Source of the DNA: an uncultured Cytophagaceae bacterium | Lineage (GTDB): Bacteria > Bacteroidota > Bacteroidia > Cytophagales > Spirosomataceae | DNA: 15,932 nt | Direction of reading: 5' to 3' | Assembly (NCBI GenBank): GCA_903837305.1 | Contig: CAILUB010000369.1 | Coordinates: 1 to 15,932 of the forward strand | Part shown: in pieces, positions 7,776-14,449 of the stretch | Layout: each line of letters starts with the position of its first letter | How positions within the stretch are numbered: position 1 is the first letter of the stretch | Made by a program: the position numbers and the translations under genes | The notes under the pieces: generated by a model | The model's input: only the letters and a program-made list of their open reading frames with translations | Databases searched by the model: none | Told to the model about the DNA's origin: nothing

Positions 7776-8215
7776 AGATAAGGAGGGAATTCGTTGATAG
7801 TTTTTGTTGAATGGTGTAGTATAATGTTTTGCAGACCATTGGTAATGACGAGGTACTCTGCTTTTTGAGTTTTCTGGTATTGACTTATTTGTTGCAATGT
7901 CGTTAAGTTGATGTCCACATGCGGTGCCTTACATTCAATAAGCATAAAAACCTCACCAGTTGACTTATATATGCGAATATCCGTTCTTCGATTTAAATTA
8001 TCTACCTTCATTCCTCCTTCAATTTGGAACAAGGCGGCAGGGTATTTTAAGTCATTGACTAAAAATTGTAAACAATGTTGCCTCACCCATTCTTCAGGAG
8101 TAAGTAATCGATATTTTTTGGAGATCTCTTCGAAAATATACAGTTTTCCTTCGTTTTTCTTTACTTTGTAAGAATAGGCAGGGAAGACTAAGTTAATTTC
8201 CGGTGAGCTTATCAT
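7772..8215 (-). CDS. stand-alone HsdR N-terminal-domain protein (PD-(D/E)xK nuclease fold), function unknown
   Basis: A small protein resembling only the N-terminal nuclease domain of type I restriction HsdR subunits. With the ATG at 8215 it has 147 residues. One codon upstream is a TTG (8218), the less likely start. The PD-(D/E)xK core is intact: RRTDIRIY gives D79, LIECKAP gives E94 and K96, and QISQY gives Q109 and Y113, the QxxxY motif of HsdR proteins. No helicase domain, HsdM or HsdS lies nearby, so this is not a working type I system. Similar short proteins are, to my knowledge, annotated widely in Bacteroidota without assigned function. It is the first gene of the pafA-ugd-uxs run and overlaps pafA by 4 bp. 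A role in DNA repair or nucleic-acid binding is a guess. Confidence 0.85.
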   Translation of the reverse strand: MISSPEINLVFPAYSYKVKKNEGKLYIFEEISKKYRLLTPEEWVRQHCLQFLVNDLKYPAALFQIEGGMKVDNLNRRTDIRIYKSTGEVFMLIECKAPHVDINLTTLQQISQYQKTQKAEYLVITNGLQNIILHHSTKTINEFPPYL

Positions 8216-8284
8216 CAATTCATCGATATAACCTCTAAATTAATCTTTTTGCTTTATTAATTCATCACAAAGAACCGTATAAAT
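8216..8284. other. divergent intergenic region between the HsdR-N gene and amn
   Basis: These 69 AT-rich bases must carry promoters for both the leftward HsdR-N-pafA-ugd-uxs unit and the rightward AMP nucleosidase gene. On the minus strand TAATTTAG (8242-8235) is one mismatch from the Bacteroidota TAnnTTTG element. However, the nearest TTTG upstream (8271-8268) is 25 bp away, longer than the usual spacing, so I do not assign a promoter. No clear operator, inverted repeat or Shine-Dalgarno sequence is visible. Confidence 0.4.
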
Positions 8285-9058
8285 ATGAAAACGAAAGAGG
8301 AAATTGTTCAAAATTGGTTGCCCCGCTATACGGGAACGAATTCGGAAGATTTTGGACAGTATATTTTATTGACCAATTTTAAGAATTACGTGGATATGTT
8401 TGCGGAGAAATTTGGGGTAGAAATAAAAGGCCACGATCGCCCGATGCAGACGGCTACAGCTCATAATATTACCATCATCAATTTTGGGATGGGATCTCCC
8501 ATGGCCGCTACGGTGATGGATATTTTATCGGCCATTAGTCCTAAGGCTGTCTTGTTTTTAGGTAAATGCGGTGGCTTGAAGAAGAATCTATCCCTAGGTG
8601 ATTTAATTCTTCCGATTGCAGCGGTAAGAGGAGAGGGGACATCGGATGAATATATGCCTAAAGAAGTGCCAGCTCTTCCTTCCTTCCGATTGCAGCGTGC
8701 CGTTTCTTCCATGATCAAAAAACATGAATTAGATTATTGGACAGGATTAGTTTATACAACAAATCGCCGTGTTTGGGAACATGATGAGGTATTTAAGACA
8801 TATTTGTCAGACATTCGAGCGATGGGTATTGATATGGAAACGGCCACGATTTTCACGGTCGGTTTTAAGAATAAAATTCCGCATGGTGCACTCTTGTTAG
8901 TGTCCGATAACCCGATGACTCCAGATGGAGTTAAAACGGATGCAAGTGATAAAAAGGTAACGGCTAACTTTGTTGATAAACACCTCCAAATCGGTATCGA
9001 TTCCCTCGAGGAATTAGCGAATTCAGGAGAGTCAGTTAAACATTTACGATTTGATTAA
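8285..9058 (+). CDS. amn: AMP nucleosidase, short catalytic form
   Basis: Hydrolyses AMP to adenine and ribose 5-phosphate, a purine-salvage and adenylate-balance enzyme of the cytoplasm. The 257-residue protein has the nucleoside-phosphorylase-type fold: NFGMGSP (67-72 region) for phosphate/ribose binding, LFLGKCGG (90-97), SLGDLILP, VRGEGTSDEY (114-123), MGIDMETAT (180-188) whose M and E contact the ribose, and LVSDNPM with D208 near the base site. The E. coli Amn is nearly twice as long with an N-terminal regulatory domain. That domain is absent here, as in other Bacteroidota homologues, so allosteric control is likely different. It is a single-gene transcription unit: divergent from the HsdR-N gene, convergent with the TPR gene, and closed by the terminator just after its stop. 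ATG at 8285 gives the full conserved N-terminus. Confidence 0.93.
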   Translation: MKTKEEIVQNWLPRYTGTNSEDFGQYILLTNFKNYVDMFAEKFGVEIKGHDRPMQTATAHNITIINFGMGSPMAATVMDILSAISPKAVLFLGKCGGLKKNLSLGDLILPIAAVRGEGTSDEYMPKEVPALPSFRLQRAVSSMIKKHELDYWTGLVYTTNRRVWEHDEVFKTYLSDIRAMGIDMETATIFTVGFKNKIPHGALLLVSDNPMTPDGVKTDASDKKVTANFVDKHLQIGIDSLEELANSGESVKHLRFD

Positions 9059-9092
9059 AAAAAAAGCCTTCTGAATGGAAGGCCTTTTTTTA
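9057..9092. terminator. bidirectional Rho-independent terminator between amn and the TPR gene
   Basis: Stem GCCTTC (9066-9071) pairs with GAAGGC (9078-9083) around the loop TGAATG. A nine-base A run (9057-9065) lies on the left, and a T run (9085-9091) follows a single C on the right. It therefore gives a U-tract on both strands and serves the two convergent genes. The TPR stop codon (TAA, 9092-9090) is formed partly from the T run, so that gene ends almost inside its own terminator. Confidence 0.9.
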
Positions 9093-10442
9093 ATTGCAAT
9101 AATCGCGAATCACATTATAAGCTCCTGCGTATCCCAGCTCGCCAGCTTTACTTAAATCTAAGCAGCCAGAGGTATCATTCAAGGCAAGTTTGATGATGCC
9201 GCGAATGAAATAGGCTTCGGCAAATTTGTTATTCAATTCGATGGCATTGTTGCAATCTTGAATGGCATTGCGTTGATCTCCTAGGCTTGATTTAGCAACT
9301 CCGCGTTGGAAATAAGCATCTGCATAAGTGGGCAGGAATGAAATGGAGCGGTTATAATCTTCAATGGCACTTTTCGGGTCGCCGGATTTCGCTTTAGCTA
9401 AACCTCTATGGAAAAATACCTCCGCTCTACCAGCACTCATATCGCGCATTTTGGTGCGATCTACCAAGCCATTTCGGATTTCATCTAGTTGGATTTTACC
9501 TAGTTTGGCGGTATATAGAATTTTAGCGTTTTCATTATTACCAAACTCAATTGCTTTTGTAAAATCCTCCATGGCGGCGCGCTGATCACCTAATTTAGCC
9601 TTTACAAAACCTCTTCCATACATCGCTTCGATTTTCTCTGGATCTAATTCTAGGGCTTTATTGAAATCTTCTAAGGCACCTTTCTCTCCATTTTCACCTC
9701 TGAAATTCTCTAACTGTACTTTACAGAGGCCAGAATAATACCATTCGTCTGCTTTCTCTGGACTTAATTTTAATACTTCGGTAAAATCGGCTAAGGCCCC
9801 TTTAAAATCTGCCATTTTCATCTTCGCAAAAGCACGTCCAGAAAGGTAATTTGTGCGTTTAGGAGTGATTTCAATCGCTTTGTTATAGTCTTCAATACTT
9901 CCTATATAGTCTCCTAACTTAGATTTGCTATCGGCTCTTACGGCTAAAGTGGGTGCGTAATCGGGTAATAATTCGAGAGATTTATTGAAATCGGTGATGG
10001 CACTTCTGTAATTTTCTAATTTGTTTTTGGAAATACCTCTGCTCAAATAAGCTGTTCCTTCCAATGGATTTAATCGAATCGCTTCGTTATAATCCTGAAT
10101 TGCTAATGGGTGGTTATCTTGCTTGCTATAACTTTGGCCACGGGCAATAAAGGCCTCAAAGTAGTTAGGCTTTAATTCTAGTGCTTTGTTGAAGTCCAAA
10201 ATAGCCCCTTGGAAATCCTTTAAATTGTATTTCGCAAAACCCCGGTTATAAAAAGCTATGGAGTTTGGATTAGCTGCAGTTTTCTCAATTTCTAAACTAA
10301 AATTGCGCAAGGCATCTGCGTAATTACCGGATTTGTTTTGGTTTAAACCAATTTCTAAATAATTGATCTCTGTTGTTTGTGCTGATAACGAGAAAAGGCA
10401 AGCCAATAAGGCGAAGGCCAAAATGACCACTTTGAATTTCAT
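9090..10442 (-). CDS. exported protein of about twelve tetratricopeptide repeats
   Basis: A 450-residue protein with a Sec signal peptide (K2-K4, hydrophobic core, probable cleavage at LSA-Q near residue 21). After that it consists almost wholly of TPR units of 34 residues. I can delimit about twelve, starting near residues 27, 61, 95, 129, 163, 197, 231, 271, 305, 339, 374 and 408, with the usual G at position 8, A at 20 and a P near the end. Repeat seven carries a six-residue insertion (GENGEK), and the ninth is degenerate. The C-terminus resembles the common Bacteroidota ending of such proteins. It is presumably a periplasmic or envelope scaffold; the partner is unknown. It follows menA after 31 bp containing an AT hairpin, and may be the last gene of the argS unit. 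An LLAC near residue 15 is probably not a lipobox. Confidence 0.92.
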   Translation of the reverse strand: MKFKVVILAFALLACLFSLSAQTTEINYLEIGLNQNKSGNYADALRNFSLEIEKTAANPNSIAFYNRGFAKYNLKDFQGAILDFNKALELKPNYFEAFIARGQSYSKQDNHPLAIQDYNEAIRLNPLEGTAYLSRGISKNKLENYRSAITDFNKSLELLPDYAPTLAVRADSKSKLGDYIGSIEDYNKAIEITPKRTNYLSGRAFAKMKMADFKGALADFTEVLKLSPEKADEWYYSGLCKVQLENFRGENGEKGALEDFNKALELDPEKIEAMYGRGFVKAKLGDQRAAMEDFTKAIEFGNNENAKILYTAKLGKIQLDEIRNGLVDRTKMRDMSAGRAEVFFHRGLAKAKSGDPKSAIEDYNRSISFLPTYADAYFQRGVAKSSLGDQRNAIQDCNNAIELNNKFAEAYFIRGIIKLALNDTSGCLDLSKAGELGYAGAYNVIRDYCN

Positions 10443-10447
10443 AGAAA

Positions 10448-10468
10448 CTTATTTTTCGTAAAAATAAG
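10448..10468. other. compact AT-rich perfect hairpin between menA and the TPR gene
   Basis: CTTATTTTT (10448-10456) pairs perfectly with AAAAATAAG (10460-10468) around a 3-base loop CGT. On the minus strand it lies 6 bp downstream of the menA stop codon and 5 bp upstream of the TPR start codon, so in the transcript it would sit at the translation start. It has few G-C pairs and only a short U run after it, which makes it a weak terminator at best. A role in mRNA processing or in limiting TPR translation is possible but unproven. Confidence 0.5.
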
Positions 10469-10473
10469 CGAAA

Positions 10474-11382
10474 TTACTGGCTTGTTAAAATTTGTATCAA
10501 CCCAAAAACGATGATTAAAAACAGCGTCCTTAATGCAGTCTTTTTCAAATAAGGATCTATTTGCTCTGAGTTCATCTCTGAGTGTAGTTCGCGGAAAAGT
10601 TGAATAATGGGATAGATACCTACGATAAGTATTTGTTGATTGATGCCTATTTTGATCCCAGCTACAAAAGGATAGGCATAAAAGCAGGCAATGGCAAAAA
10701 TATAGAGGGCTTTTTGGTAATAAAATCCAAAGCTTTTGCCTATTCTCACGGGAATCGAGTTTTTCCCCGTTTTAATATCATTGTCGATATCTCGTAAATT
10801 ATTCAAATTCAAAACAGCCACTGACAAGAATCCGCAACCTGAAGCAGGCAAGAAAATGGCTAAATCTAAGCTATAAGTCTGTAAATAATAGGTCCCTACC
10901 GTTCCAATTAGGCCAAAAAATAGGAATACCGAAACGTCCCCTAAACCCATATAGCCGTACGGTCTTTTTCCCACCGTATAGGCAACCGCTGCGGCAATGG
11001 CAGCGACTCCTAGGGCTAAAAATGTGGCCCATACTTCGAGTGGAGCATTTTTAAGTCCGAAAAATAATAAGGAGATACCTGAAAAAAAAGAAAGAACTGC
11101 TGTCCACATAACAGCAGTTCTCATCTCTTGTTGACTAATTTTTCCTGTTTGAACGGCTCTTAAAGCCACTTTGCGATCTGCATTATCCACTCCATTAGAG
11201 AAGTCGCCTAAGTCATTCGCAAAGTTGGAAAGTATTTGTAATAATAGGGTGGTTAAGGTGGCAAGTATCGCAATGATCAAATCAAATTTTCCCGTGGCGT
11301 AGGCCAAGAAATTACCTAATAAAATACTGCCAACCGCCAACGGTAAGGTTCTTGGCCTTGCCGCATCCAACCATCTATTCAT
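10474..11382 (-). CDS. menA: 1,4-dihydroxy-2-naphthoate polyprenyltransferase
   Basis: Membrane prenyltransferase of the UbiA superfamily that attaches the polyprenyl chain to 1,4-dihydroxy-2-naphthoate, giving demethylmenaquinone. The 302-residue protein is strongly hydrophobic with about eight to nine membrane segments. The N-terminal WLDAARPRTLPLA is characteristic of MenA. The first Asp-rich site is NFAND (53-57) continuing to D60, and the second is NNLRD (194-198) followed by DNDIKTGKNS. YMGLGDVSVFLFFG (144-157) is another MenA landmark. Specificity for naphthoate rather than other aromatics rests on these MenA-type blocks. The gene starts 1 bp after the glutathione peroxidase stop (TAATATG), implying co-translation with it. 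Downstream are a 31 bp gap with a hairpin and the TPR gene. No other men genes are in the window. Confidence 0.95.
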   Translation of the reverse strand: MNRWLDAARPRTLPLAVGSILLGNFLAYATGKFDLIIAILATLTTLLLQILSNFANDLGDFSNGVDNADRKVALRAVQTGKISQQEMRTAVMWTAVLSFFSGISLLFFGLKNAPLEVWATFLALGVAAIAAAVAYTVGKRPYGYMGLGDVSVFLFFGLIGTVGTYYLQTYSLDLAIFLPASGCGFLSVAVLNLNNLRDIDNDIKTGKNSIPVRIGKSFGFYYQKALYIFAIACFYAYPFVAGIKIGINQQILIVGIYPIIQLFRELHSEMNSEQIDPYLKKTALRTLFLIIVFGLIQILTSQ

Positions 11383-11383
11383 A

Positions 11384-12010
11384 TTATTTTCCTATGGCCG
11401 CTAAAAATTCTGGACTGCTTGGCTTGATGCCTGAAGCAAAGAAGTTTTGCAATTCGCCTTTCTCGTTGATTACGTATTTGCAGAAGTTCCAGCTCGGCTC
11501 TTTCTCGTTCCAACCATTTTTCGACTTGTCTGAAAGCCATTGATAAAGATCACATTTTCCGGATCCTTTAACTACGACTTTTTCCATCATTTGGAAGGAA
11601 ACACCATAGTTTAAGGTACAGAAAGAGGCGATATCTGCGTTTGAGCCTGGTTCTTGTCCACCAAATTCATTGGCTGGAAAACCTAAAATAACAACGTCTT
11701 TGTTTTCCTTGTGGAATTTCTCCCAGTCTGCATATTGAGGAGTATACCCGCATTTAGAAGCGGTATTCAATACGATAATTTTCTTTCCTTTGAATTGAGA
11801 GAAATCAATCTCTTTTCCATCGATTCCTTTCATTTTGAAGGAATGGAAGTTCGTCGAAGCTGCGGAAATTTCCATTTTTTCTGGTCTGTTTAAGACGGTT
11901 TTTTGGGTGAATGGGAGGGCCAAAGCCGTTAATAACGATCCGATTTTCATAAAACTTGCGATCATAATGATGATTATTAAAAGGGTGAGGTAAAGGTATT
12001 TACGTTTCAA
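11384..12010 (-). CDS. glutathione peroxidase family protein, Cys type, membrane-anchored or exported
   Basis: A thiol peroxidase that reduces H2O2 or organic hydroperoxides. In bacteria these proteins usually draw electrons from thioredoxin. Numbered from TTG 12010 (208 residues), the catalytic tetrad is C87 (NTASKCGYTP, TGC codon, not Sec), Q119 (FGGQEPG), W174 and N175 (SWNF). C131 in the ASFC block is a candidate resolving cysteine. The N-terminus is strongly hydrophobic (about residues 6-34), suggesting a signal anchor or signal peptide. The start is ambiguous. TTG 12010 gives a KRK-led hydrophobic segment and a TAATTTG junction with argS like others here. ATG at 11950 would give 188 residues and ATG at 11965 would give 193. 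I prefer the TTG start weakly. It is co-oriented and closely spaced with argS and menA. Confidence 0.9.
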   Translation of the reverse strand: MKRKYLYLTLLIIIIMIASFMKIGSLLTALALPFTQKTVLNRPEKMEISAASTNFHSFKMKGIDGKEIDFSQFKGKKIIVLNTASKCGYTPQYADWEKFHKENKDVVILGFPANEFGGQEPGSNADIASFCTLNYGVSFQMMEKVVVKGSGKCDLYQWLSDKSKNGWNEKEPSWNFCKYVINEKGELQNFFASGIKPSSPEFLAAIGK

Positions 12011-12011
12011 A

Positions 12012-13781
12012 TTACATTCGATTAGGTGAAACTATACCTAATAACGAGGTGGCATGCTGAATTGTTTTACCTGTCAGCTCAGCTAAGGTAAGACGAATGT
12101 TTCTTTTTACCTCATTTTCCTCTGATAGAATAGTTTGCTCGTTGTAAAATTTATTAAATGTTTTGGCTAAATCATAGGCATAATTGGCGATCACAGAAGG
12201 TGCAAAATTAGCTGCAGCTTGCGCGATAGTCGCTTTGTATTCGCCTAATAAATAGATTAATTCTTGTTCAGATTCAGCTAATTCGGATTCAGAAGAAATA
12301 GTCGTAATCTCGCCCCCTTTAAGTAAAATGGAACAAATGCGGGCGTGCGTATATTGGATAAATGGCCCTGTATTTCCTTGGAAGTCGATGGATTCCTCCG
12401 GATTAAACAACATCCGTTTTTTCGGCTCTACTTTTAATAAGAAATACTTCAAGGCGCCTAATCCTAAATTGTGGAATAATTCGTTTGATTCTTCTTCCGT
12501 AAAGCCATCGATTTTACCTAATTCTAAGGTGCGATCTTTAGCTGTTTGAATCATTTCTGCCATCAAATCATCCGCATCTACCACGGTTCCTTCGCGGGAT
12601 TTCATCTTACCACTAGGTAAGTCAACCATTCCGTAAGAAAGGTGAAAATTGCCGTTTGAATAAGGCTTGTTTAATTTTTTTAATATATGGAAAAGAACTT
12701 CAAAGTGGTAATCCTGTTCGTTTCCAACTACATATACCGATTGATTCGTTTTGAAATCTTCGTATTTCAATTGAGCCGTTCCCATATCTTGGGTGATATA
12801 AACGGAGGTTCCGTCTTTGCGTAAAACCAATTTTTCATCTAGACCTTCTGCCTCTAAATTAATCCAAACAGATCCGTCTGGCTTTTGGAAAAATACACCC
12901 GATGCTAGGCCCTCATCAACGATTTGCTTACCTAATAAATAGGTATTCGACTCGCGGTAAATTTTATCGAAGGACACGCCCATGGTGTGGTAAGACTTCT
13001 CAAAACCAGCGAAAACCCAAGCGTTCATCGTATTCCAAAGGTTCATTACCTCTTCGTCACCTTGTTCCCATTTCAACAGCATTTCTTGTGCTTTTAATAG
13101 AATAGGAGCTTGTTTTTTAGCTTGTTCTTCGTCTAAACCGCTCGCTTTTAACGCTGCAATTTCCTCTTTATAAGCTACATCGAAAGCAACGTAATATTTG
13201 CCCACTAAATGATCGCCTTTTAATCCAGATGTTTCAGGAGTTTCATTATTGCCAAAAAGCTGGTAAGCTAGCATCGACTTACAGATATGTATGCCGCGGT
13301 CATTTACTAAATTTGTTTTAACCACGTCATAGCCACCCGCTGCTAAGATTTGTGCCACAGAAAAACCTAAAAAGTTATTGCGTAAATGGCCTAAATGAAG
13401 GGGTTTATTTGTGTTAGGAGAGGAATATTCGATGAGTACTTTTTCCCCTTTTGATTCAATTTGAAAGGGATTTTTATCCGAAGCAACGTTGGCTAATAAG
13501 TCTAACCAAGCAGAATCGTGAATCGATATATTTAAAAATCCTTGAACGACTTGAAAAGCCTTTACGATCGTACAATTTGTCATCAAATACTCCCCTAAGT
13601 CAGTTGCAATGGCAGCTGGAGCTTTTCCTGCTTGCTTTGTATAAGGGAAAACAACTAAGGTATAAGCGCCTTCAAACTCCTTTTTCGTCTCTTGTAATAC
13701 GATTTCTGATACGTCGAATTGAAAGAGGGCTTTTAATCCTTTTGCTAGTTCTAGCTGTAATGTTTGCTGAATGTTTGACAT
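12012..13781 (-). CDS. argS: arginyl-tRNA synthetase
   Basis: Class I aminoacyl-tRNA synthetase that charges tRNA-Arg in the cytoplasm. At 589 residues it is of normal length. The N-terminal additional domain (about 1-95) precedes the catalytic Rossmann domain, with EYSSPNTNKPLHLGHLRN carrying the HIGH motif as HLGH (129-132). NDRGIHICKSM and the KMSKS-equivalent KMKSREG (392-398) follow. The GNTGPFIQYTHARICSI block and the C-terminal helical anticodon-binding domain (about 470-589, ending near SLLGIVSPNRM) are intact. ATG at 13781 gives the complete N-terminal domain. It leads the leftward argS-gpx-menA(-TPR) group and diverges from the tsaC-like gene across a 104 bp region. No frameshift or truncation is seen. 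Confidence 0.97.
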   Translation of the reverse strand: MSNIQQTLQLELAKGLKALFQFDVSEIVLQETKKEFEGAYTLVVFPYTKQAGKAPAAIATDLGEYLMTNCTIVKAFQVVQGFLNISIHDSAWLDLLANVASDKNPFQIESKGEKVLIEYSSPNTNKPLHLGHLRNNFLGFSVAQILAAGGYDVVKTNLVNDRGIHICKSMLAYQLFGNNETPETSGLKGDHLVGKYYVAFDVAYKEEIAALKASGLDEEQAKKQAPILLKAQEMLLKWEQGDEEVMNLWNTMNAWVFAGFEKSYHTMGVSFDKIYRESNTYLLGKQIVDEGLASGVFFQKPDGSVWINLEAEGLDEKLVLRKDGTSVYITQDMGTAQLKYEDFKTNQSVYVVGNEQDYHFEVLFHILKKLNKPYSNGNFHLSYGMVDLPSGKMKSREGTVVDADDLMAEMIQTAKDRTLELGKIDGFTEEESNELFHNLGLGALKYFLLKVEPKKRMLFNPEESIDFQGNTGPFIQYTHARICSILLKGGEITTISSESELAESEQELIYLLGEYKATIAQAAANFAPSVIANYAYDLAKTFNKFYNEQTILSEENEVKRNIRLTLAELTGKTIQHATSLLGIVSPNRM

Positions 13782-13807
13782 CTAAATGGCTGTAATTTTT
13801 CAATCTG

Positions 13808-13815
13808 TAAAGGTA
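13808..13815 (-). promoter_or_regulatory. candidate -7 element for argS
   Basis: On the minus strand, bases 13815 to 13808 read TACCTTTA, one mismatch from the Bacteroidota TAnnTTTG element. It lies 26 bp before the argS ATG, which would give a leader of about 20 nt. There is no matching TTTG at the usual distance upstream, so the assignment is tentative. It mirrors the better match on the opposite strand of the same divergent region. Confidence 0.3.
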
Positions 13816-13869
13816 GCTAAATTCGGTCTAAACATTGCTTCTAATGCTCAGAAATGAATAAATTAATCT

Positions 13870-13877
13870 TACCTTTG
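13870..13877 (+). promoter_or_regulatory. candidate -7 element (TAnnTTTG) for the tsaC-cca unit
   Basis: TACCTTTG is an exact match to the Bacteroidota -7 consensus in the divergent argS/tsaC region. It ends only 8 bp before the ATG at 13886. Transcription would start within a few bases of that ATG, giving a nearly leaderless message or favouring the second ATG at 13895. No TTTG is seen at the expected upstream position, so confidence is moderate. Confidence 0.45.
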
Positions 13878-13885
13878 CCCTAATT

Positions 13886-14449
13886 ATGCAAAATATGTAC
13901 CACGAGGCAATTCAAACTTTAAAATCGGGAGGCGTGCTGCTGTATCCCAGCGACACGATTTGGGGTTTAGGCTGTGATGTTCGAAACGAGCAGGCCATTG
14001 AGAAGATTTTAGAGTTAAAAAATAGACCTGCATCTAAAGGATTGATTGTCTTGATTGCTAAAATCGAGCAATTGAGCGAATACGTGGAACAGGTGCCTGA
14101 TCTCGCTTGGGATTTAGTGGAATTTGCGGAGGATCCTTTGACGATTATTTATCCCAAAGGAAAAAATGTTTCACCCTCTTTATTGGGGCCAGATGGTAGT
14201 ATTGCCATTCGTTTGGTGAAAGATGAGTTTTGTAAGGGATTAATTTACCGCTATCAACGAGCAATTGTTTCTACTTCCGCAAACCTTTCTGGGGAGCCTT
14301 CCCCTTTAAATTTTTCTGGAATTGCGCCTTCTATTGTTTTAGGAGTGGACGGAATTTTAAAAAATCCAATGGGAGAAGGAACCGCGAAAAAAGCGAGTAA
14401 AATTGTGCAATTAGGCCTTCATGGCGACTATAAGTTAATCAGAGGATAG
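13886..14449 (+). CDS. TsaC/YrdC-type L-threonylcarbamoyladenylate synthase
   Basis: Makes threonylcarbamoyl-AMP from threonine, bicarbonate and ATP, the first step of t6A37 modification of ANN-decoding tRNAs. The 187-residue single-domain protein matches the short TsaC form. It has GGVLLYPSDTIWGLGCD (15-31), with the substrate-pocket PSDT, then ELKNRPASKGLIVLI with K45, R47, S50 and K51, GPDGSIAIRL (101-110), and STSANLSG (129-136) with S131 and N133. The C-terminal domain of the longer Sua5 type is absent. The start could be ATG 13886 or the in-frame ATG 13895 (M4). The putative promoter lies so close that the latter is possible. Its TAG stop abuts the cca ATG with no spacer (TAGATG), so the two tRNA-maturation genes are probably co-transcribed. 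Confidence 0.93.
   Translation: MQNMYHEAIQTLKSGGVLLYPSDTIWGLGCDVRNEQAIEKILELKNRPASKGLIVLIAKIEQLSEYVEQVPDLAWDLVEFAEDPLTIIYPKGKNVSPSLLGPDGSIAIRLVKDEFCKGLIYRYQRAIVSTSANLSGEPSPLNFSGIAPSIVLGVDGILKNPMGEGTAKKASKIVQLGLHGDYKLIRG

Noticed and set aside
7772..8215. Type I restriction-modification system
   Set aside because: Only an HsdR N-terminal-like domain is present. There is no helicase domain, methyltransferase or specificity subunit on either side.
8235..8271. Bacteroidota-type promoter for the HsdR-N-pafA-ugd-uxs unit
   Set aside because: TAATTTAG has a mismatch at a core position, and the nearest TTTG is 25 bp away, outside normal spacing.
10385..10442. Lipoprotein signal in the TPR protein (LLAC near residue 15)
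   Set aside because: Leu at -2 is unusual, and the hydrophobic core continues beyond the Cys to a better signal peptidase I site at LSA-Q.
11384..12010. Selenoprotein glutathione peroxidase, prompted by selD nearby
   Set aside because: The catalytic position is a TGC cysteine codon. No in-frame TGA occurs before the stop.
13451..13795. Plus-strand 114-codon frame opposite argS
   Set aside because: It is antisense to the N-terminal part of argS, whose frame is fully consistent with the family, and the peptide resembles nothing recognisable.
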